From NCBI GenBank assembly GCA_900769735.1, contig CAAGHY010000001.1, forward strand, positions 1-9,159: a DNA stretch of 9,159 nucleotides. The letters run 5' to 3'. A program made the position numbers and the translations under genes. Below, one piece after another: positions 5,932 through 9,159 of this stretch (its first letter is position 1; each line of letters starts with the position of its first letter). The stretch is from Rikenellaceae bacterium. Its GTDB lineage: Bacteria; Bacteroidota; Bacteroidia; Bacteroidales; UBA932. Under the pieces are notes generated by a model. It did not search any database. It saw only the letters and a program-made list of their open reading frames with translations, and was not told the origin of the DNA.

Positions 5932-6891
5932 ATGGAACCGGTAATTCAGCCTGTAGACAGGAAACTTATTATAAAGGAGCTTACAAAAGAGAAATTCATA
6001 AGGGTAACCCGCAAAGGACGCAATTACCTCTATGAGGTAACTGCCCACGATTCCCCTAATGTAATGAAGGAGATAGGAAGATTGAGGGAAATCTCTTTCC
6101 GCCTTGCAGGTGGCGGCACAGGCAAATCAATAGATATTGATGAATATGATGTTGATCCGCACGAGCCGTACCGTCAGCTGATAGTATGGGACCCTAAAGA
6201 CAAGGAGATCATTGGAGGCTACCGCTACATCCATTGCGGAGGCCTTGCCGTTGAAAAAATGGCAACCAAGGAGCTTTTTGATTTCTCAGATGAGTTTGTG
6301 AAGGATTATATGCCGTTTACAATTGAGCTTGGACGCTCGTTTGTACAGCCAAACTACCAGAGCACCAGTATCAATCGCAAGAGCCTTTATGCATTGGACA
6401 ACCTTTGGGACGGATTGGGGGCCCTTATTGTAAAATACCCCAACATAAAATACTTCTTTGGCAAGGTGACAATGTATACCAGCTACAACCCTAGGGCAAG
6501 AAACATGTTGTTGAACTTCCTTAACAGGTATTTTCCCGACAACCATTCCCTTGTAAGGCCTATCACCCCACTAGAGTGCGATATGGACAACCCTTACTTC
6601 ACAGAACTGTTTGTTGACAAGGAGTACAAGGAGGGCTACAAGGTTCTTCAGAAAGAGATAAAGAACAACGGTGAGCACATTCCGCCGCTGATCAACTCAT
6701 ATATGAACCTTTCACCATCAATGAAAGTGTTCGGTACGGCAATCAACCACGGCTTTGGCGGAGTTGAGGAGACCGGTATCCTTGTAAAGATTCCGGATAT
6801 GTACCCTGAAAAAGTAGACCGCTACATCACCCCAATGAGAAACTGGATACACCGTATCCGTGTAAACTGGTGGAGCAGGAAAGACAAATAA
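5932..6891 (+). CDS. glsB: GlsB-like N-acyltransferase (OlsB-type GNAT fold)
   Basis: The 319-residue protein is of the OlsB / hemolysin-related N-acyltransferase type. Visible signatures are LREISFRLAG (51-60), an acidic DIDEYDVDPHEPYRQLIVWD (68-87), IIGGYRYI (93-100) and the hallmark ELGRSFVQPNYQ (132-143). Such enzymes transfer a 3-hydroxy fatty acid from acyl-ACP to the amino group of an amino acid, giving the N-acyl precursor that GlsA then O-acylates. Glycine is the known substrate in Bacteroides thetaiotaomicron and ornithine in many proteobacteria; the choice here is open. Its ATG directly follows the TAA of the preceding gene (TAAATG), a strong sign of one operon with coupled translation. 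The stop codon is followed at once by a terminator hairpin. Confidence 0.87.
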   Translation: MEPVIQPVDRKLIIKELTKEKFIRVTRKGRNYLYEVTAHDSPNVMKEIGRLREISFRLAGGGTGKSIDIDEYDVDPHEPYRQLIVWDPKDKEIIGGYRYIHCGGLAVEKMATKELFDFSDEFVKDYMPFTIELGRSFVQPNYQSTSINRKSLYALDNLWDGLGALIVKYPNIKYFFGKVTMYTSYNPRARNMLLNFLNRYFPDNHSLVRPITPLECDMDNPYFTELFVDKEYKEGYKVLQKEIKNNGEHIPPLINSYMNLSPSMKVFGTAINHGFGGVEETGILVKIPDMYPEKVDRYITPMRNWIHRIRVNWWSRKDK

Positions 6892-6923
6892 AAAAACGGC
6901 AATCCATACGGGTTGCCGTTTTT
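6892..6923. terminator. Bidirectional intrinsic terminator between glsB and the PPIase gene
   Basis: Bases 6892-6905 pair with 6910-6923: AAAAACGGCAATCC with GGGTTGCCGTTTTT, including one T-G wobble, around the 4-base loop ATAC. The GC core is flanked by an A-run on one side and a T-run on the other, so it can end glsA-glsB transcription (+) and that of the minus-strand isomerase gene, whose stop lies 18 bases away. Confidence 0.9.
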
Positions 6924-6940
6924 ATTGTTTGCTGTGCCAA

Positions 6941-7606
6941 TTACTCAACTACAGGCATTACGCTGATAATCTTGATTGGGTTTACAGGGGCATTTTTAGG
7001 GGCAGTTACAGGCTCTGCTGCAATTGCGTCAATTACCTCAAGTCCCTCAATGGTCTCACCAAAGATGGTGTACTGTCCGTCAAGGTGTGCGCAGCCTGTC
7101 TCATCCTCTACAAAGTAGAACTGTGAACCTGATGACTCTCTGTTAGGGTTTGCCTTGTCACCTTTGCGTGCAGCAGCCAAAGCGCCTTTTTTGTGGCGGA
7201 ACTGTGGAAGGATCTCAGCAGGAATGGTGTAGCCAGGGCCGCCTGTGCCATATTTTGCAGGGTCTGCAGAAGCGTCTTTTGTAAGAGGGTCACCTACCTG
7301 AACCATAAATCCTTTGATTACACGGTGGAACATGATGTTGTCATAGAATCTCTCCGATGCAAGTTTTACAAAGTTGTCTCTGTGTAGAGGTGTCTCTTTG
7401 TAAAGTTTGATCTTGATTGTTCCTTTTGTGGTTTCAACGTTGAAGATAGGCTCTTCTGGAAGTGTTGTAGGGTCAAATGCCAAAGTTGAAGCTTTTGTCT
7501 CCTCTACTGGTGCAGGAACGCTCTCCTGAGCCTCTTTGTTACCGCCTTTACATCCGGCGATAAGTGCTGTTGCAATAATTAGCAAACTGATTAATCTTGT
7601 TTTCAT
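6941..7606 (-). CDS. Cyclophilin-type peptidyl-prolyl cis-trans isomerase, lipoprotein
   Basis: The 221-residue protein starts with a lipoprotein signal peptide (MKTRLISLLIIATALIAGC; lipobox IAGC, acylated Cys19) and a linker of about 35 residues rich in Glu, Ala and Pro. A full cyclophilin domain follows (about 55-219). Active-site residues are present: Arg95, Phe100, Met101 and Gln103 in FHRVIKGFMVQVGDP, and Gln162 and Phe164 in GSQFYF. The position of Trp121 in human cyclophilin A is His174 here (AHLDGQYTIFG), so cyclosporin binding is likely weak. The protein should sit in the periplasm, attached to a membrane, and catalyse proline isomerisation during envelope protein folding. The gene is monocistronic, has its own promoter, and ends at the shared terminator with glsB. 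Confidence 0.94.
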   Translation of the reverse strand: MKTRLISLLIIATALIAGCKGGNKEAQESVPAPVEETKASTLAFDPTTLPEEPIFNVETTKGTIKIKLYKETPLHRDNFVKLASERFYDNIMFHRVIKGFMVQVGDPLTKDASADPAKYGTGGPGYTIPAEILPQFRHKKGALAAARKGDKANPNRESSGSQFYFVEDETGCAHLDGQYTIFGETIEGLEVIDAIAAEPVTAPKNAPVNPIKIISVMPVVE

Positions 7607-7627
7607 ATTTTTTGTTTTTAATGTGTC

Positions 7628-7648
7628 TGTGGTATTCCCAGTACCACA
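7628..7648. repeat. Inverted repeat at the PPIase transcription start
   Basis: TGTGGTA (7628-7634) and TACCACA (7642-7648) are perfect reverse complements around a 7-base spacer. The right arm overlaps two bases of the PPIase -7 box and the rest covers the expected transcription start and early leader. It may be an operator or a 5' mRNA hairpin. It also lies 24 bases before the patatin start codon, so a factor bound here could affect both divergent genes. Confidence 0.5.
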
Positions 7649-7678
7649 AAGTTAGCCTTTTTTGGAAGAAAGATGAAA
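7647..7678 (-). promoter_or_regulatory. Promoter of the PPIase lipoprotein gene
   Basis: On the minus strand TAacTTTG (plus-strand CAAAGTTA, 7647-7654) matches the -7 consensus. Twenty bases upstream lies TTTC (plus GAAA, 7675-7678), one mismatch from the -33 TTTG. Transcription would start near 7642, leaving a leader of about 36 bases. The -33 element overlaps the patatin start codon on the other strand. Confidence 0.65.
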
Positions 7679-9159
7679 CAGATTGTAAAAATTATGGCGG
7701 TAGTGGTGGCACTGCTTGCTGGTGGTGTTTCCCTGTATGGTGGAGGTATGGGAAATGGTGCAGTTGTGAGTAATGGTGAAGTTGCAGGAGACGGTGAACT
7801 TGTCGGGAAGAAAAATGACTCTTTGCGGAAGAGGGTTGGACTGGTTTTGAGCGGGGGTGGGGCAAAGGGGCTCTCCCATATAGGGGTGATAAAGGCTCTG
7901 GAGGAGAAAGGGATTCCAATTGATTATGTGGGCGGTACCTCAATGGGTGCCGTTATAGCCTCTATGTATGCCATTGGACTTTCTCCGGCCGAGATACTGG
8001 ATATTGTAAAGTCTGAGGAGTTTGAGGCGTGGTGCAGCGGGAAGCAGGAGAAGGGTGCAGCCAGCTGGTTCTATAAGGATGATGCGGTGCCCGCTATGGT
8101 GGCCCTTCCGCTGCAGCGGAAAGAGGGAAAACTTTCCCTTGCCTTTCCAAGCAGTCTTGTGGTGCCGTATCCTATGGATCTGGCAATGATGGACATTTAT
8201 GCTTCTCCGTCTCTTGCTGCCGATTCTGATTTTGACAGATTGATGGTCCCTTTTTTCTGTGTCTCTTCCAATATTAAAGAGAAGCGCAAGGTTGTGCACA
8301 GAGGGGGAGATTTGGGTGGTGCAGTGAGGGCGTCAATGACTTATCCGCTGATTTTCAAGCCAATTACAATAGATTCAATGGTCCTTTTTGACGGTGGCTT
8401 TTATGACAATTTCCCGTGGAGGGAGATGGATAGGATTTATGGGCCTGATGTGATTATAGGGGCAAAGTGTGTTGGTGAGGATGCCCCGCTGGATGATGAG
8501 GATATTGTTGCGCAGATTACCCATATGGTTGTGCAGGAGACAGATTTCAATATACCGGAGGGGAAAGGGCTGGTTATTGAAGGGAAGTACCCTTATGGGG
8601 TTATGGAATTTGAAAAGACGGATGAGATTGTGGCTCTTGGGTATGCCAATGCCCGCAGGTATATGGATTCTCTGGAGCAGATGGTTCCAGGAAGGAGGAG
8701 CAGGCGTGAACTGGATTCCATAAGATTTGAGTTCAGGCAAAGGTGCAGAAGGGTGATGTTTGCCCCTGAGATAGAGTTTGAAGGGGAGCTTTCTCCGGTG
8801 CAGCAGCGTTATATTGCTGCTGCAATTACAGGCGGGAAGGAGGAGCCGTTTGATTTTGCCACTTTACGGCAGGGGTATTACAGGGTGGCTTCATCAGGAT
8901 TGCTCCGTACTTTTTACCCTTCATATTCTGTAATGGGGGATTCATTGCTTACCCTTAAGGTCAAATGTTCGGTGGCTTCCCCTTTGGAGTTGCAGGCTGG
9001 AGGGAATGTTTCGTCGGGAAGATATACACAGGGATATTTGGGAGTTTCATATACCCATTTTGGAAAAGCACCCTGGAAAGGTCTGCTCCACGGCAGTGTG
9101 GGGGAGTTCTACAAGGGGGTGGGAGCAAAATGGAGGCAGAATGCGGCCTTGAGCCCTCA
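7673..9159 (+). CDS. Patatin-like phospholipase, secreted, probably with POTRA and outer-membrane barrel (3' end outside window)
   Basis: The frame from the ATG at 7673 stays open for 495 codons to the window edge. A signal peptide (MKQIVKIMAVVVALLAGGVS) is followed by a Gly-rich linker to about residue 50. The patatin domain (about 54-345) has every catalytic element: oxyanion loop SGGGAKG (60-66), nucleophile Ser90 in GTSMG (88-92), and catalytic Asp240 in DGGFYDNFP. These enzymes are Ser-Asp dyad lipid acyl hydrolases. Residues from about 365 (FAPEIEFEGELSPVQQRYI) look like a POTRA-type linker, followed by beta-strand-like stretches (LELQAGGNVSSGRYTQGYLGV), as in type Vd autotransporters such as PlpD and Bacteroidota patatin-surface antigen proteins. 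That last part is inference because the barrel is cut off. It diverges from the PPIase gene; I see no good promoter of its own. Confidence 0.88.
   Translation, partial: MKQIVKIMAVVVALLAGGVSLYGGGMGNGAVVSNGEVAGDGELVGKKNDSLRKRVGLVLSGGGAKGLSHIGVIKALEEKGIPIDYVGGTSMGAVIASMYAIGLSPAEILDIVKSEEFEAWCSGKQEKGAASWFYKDDAVPAMVALPLQRKEGKLSLAFPSSLVVPYPMDLAMMDIYASPSLAADSDFDRLMVPFFCVSSNIKEKRKVVHRGGDLGGAVRASMTYPLIFKPITIDSMVLFDGGFYDNFPWREMDRIYGPDVIIGAKCVGEDAPLDDEDIVAQITHMVVQETDFNIPEGKGLVIEGKYPYGVMEFEKTDEIVALGYANARRYMDSLEQMVPGRRSRRELDSIRFEFRQRCRRVMFAPEIEFEGELSPVQQRYIAAAITGGKEEPFDFATLRQGYYRVASSGLLRTFYPSYSVMGDSLLTLKVKCSVASPLELQAGGNVSSGRYTQGYLGVSYTHFGKAPWKGLLHGSVGEFYKGVGAKWRQNAALSP

Noticed and set aside
7707..7719. 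Sigma-54 style -24/-12 promoter (TGGCAC ... TTGC)
   Set aside because: The spacing is two bases too short and the site lies inside the patatin signal peptide coding region. I found no convincing sigma-54 promoter in the window.
7652..8740. Several minus-strand open frames (75-121 codons) opposite the patatin gene
   Set aside because: They are rich in His, Pro and Arg as expected for the antisense of a Gly-rich frame, and the plus frame holds all patatin motifs over 495 codons.
1..9159. Defence island, mobile element, CRISPR array or attachment site
   Set aside because: No transposase, integrase, Cas-like, restriction or toxin-antitoxin protein, no regularly spaced repeats, and the tRNA is not followed by a duplicated 3' end.

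Overview
The window is ordinary chromosomal DNA from a member of the Bacteroidota, most likely order Bacteroidales. Three things point there: promoter elements of the TTTG / TAnnTTTG type used by the Bacteroides primary sigma factor, AT-rich gene starts mostly without Shine-Dalgarno sequences, and proteins of Bacteroidales type (a DUF4837-like lipoprotein, the Bacteroides form of uracil phosphoribosyltransferase, a GlsA/GlsB-like acyltransferase pair). I cannot place it to genus. Coding density is high, no stretch over 300 bases lacks a gene, and I see no phage, transposon, CRISPR array, toxin-antitoxin or defence island.

Layout. Left part, plus strand: the 3' end of rseP (site-2 intramembrane protease) followed 18 bases later by a DUF4837-like lipoprotein. 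A well-formed promoter then drives tRNA-Glu(TTC) and rpsT, which end at a 20-bp perfect hairpin terminator. radC begins only a few bases after that hairpin. Next comes upp (uracil salvage), with a clear -7 promoter box and an unusual Shine-Dalgarno sequence. It converges on rpoN (sigma-54, minus strand), and the two genes overlap by a palindromic 6-base stop region.

Right part: rpoN diverges across a 53-base gap from a two-gene acyltransferase operon, called here glsA-glsB, whose second start codon directly abuts the first stop codon. By homology this pair makes an acylated amino-acid membrane lipid (glycine lipid in Bacteroides thetaiotaomicron, ornithine lipid in relatives of the family). 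A bidirectional terminator separates it from a cyclophilin-type peptidyl-prolyl isomerase lipoprotein on the minus strand. The last gene, divergent from the isomerase and cut by the window edge, is a secreted patatin-like phospholipase that reads open for 495 codons and probably continues into a POTRA and outer-membrane barrel module.

A loose theme is envelope maintenance: RseP, two lipoproteins, aminolipid synthesis, a periplasmic folding factor and an outer-membrane phospholipase. These are separate transcription units, though, and I see no evidence that they form one system. The points most worth checking are a possibly leaderless rpoN transcript, the rpsT terminator overlapping the radC start region, the Hx5D acyltransferase motif in GlsA, the Pro-to-Thr change in the PRPP loop of Upp, and the inverted repeats at two promoters.
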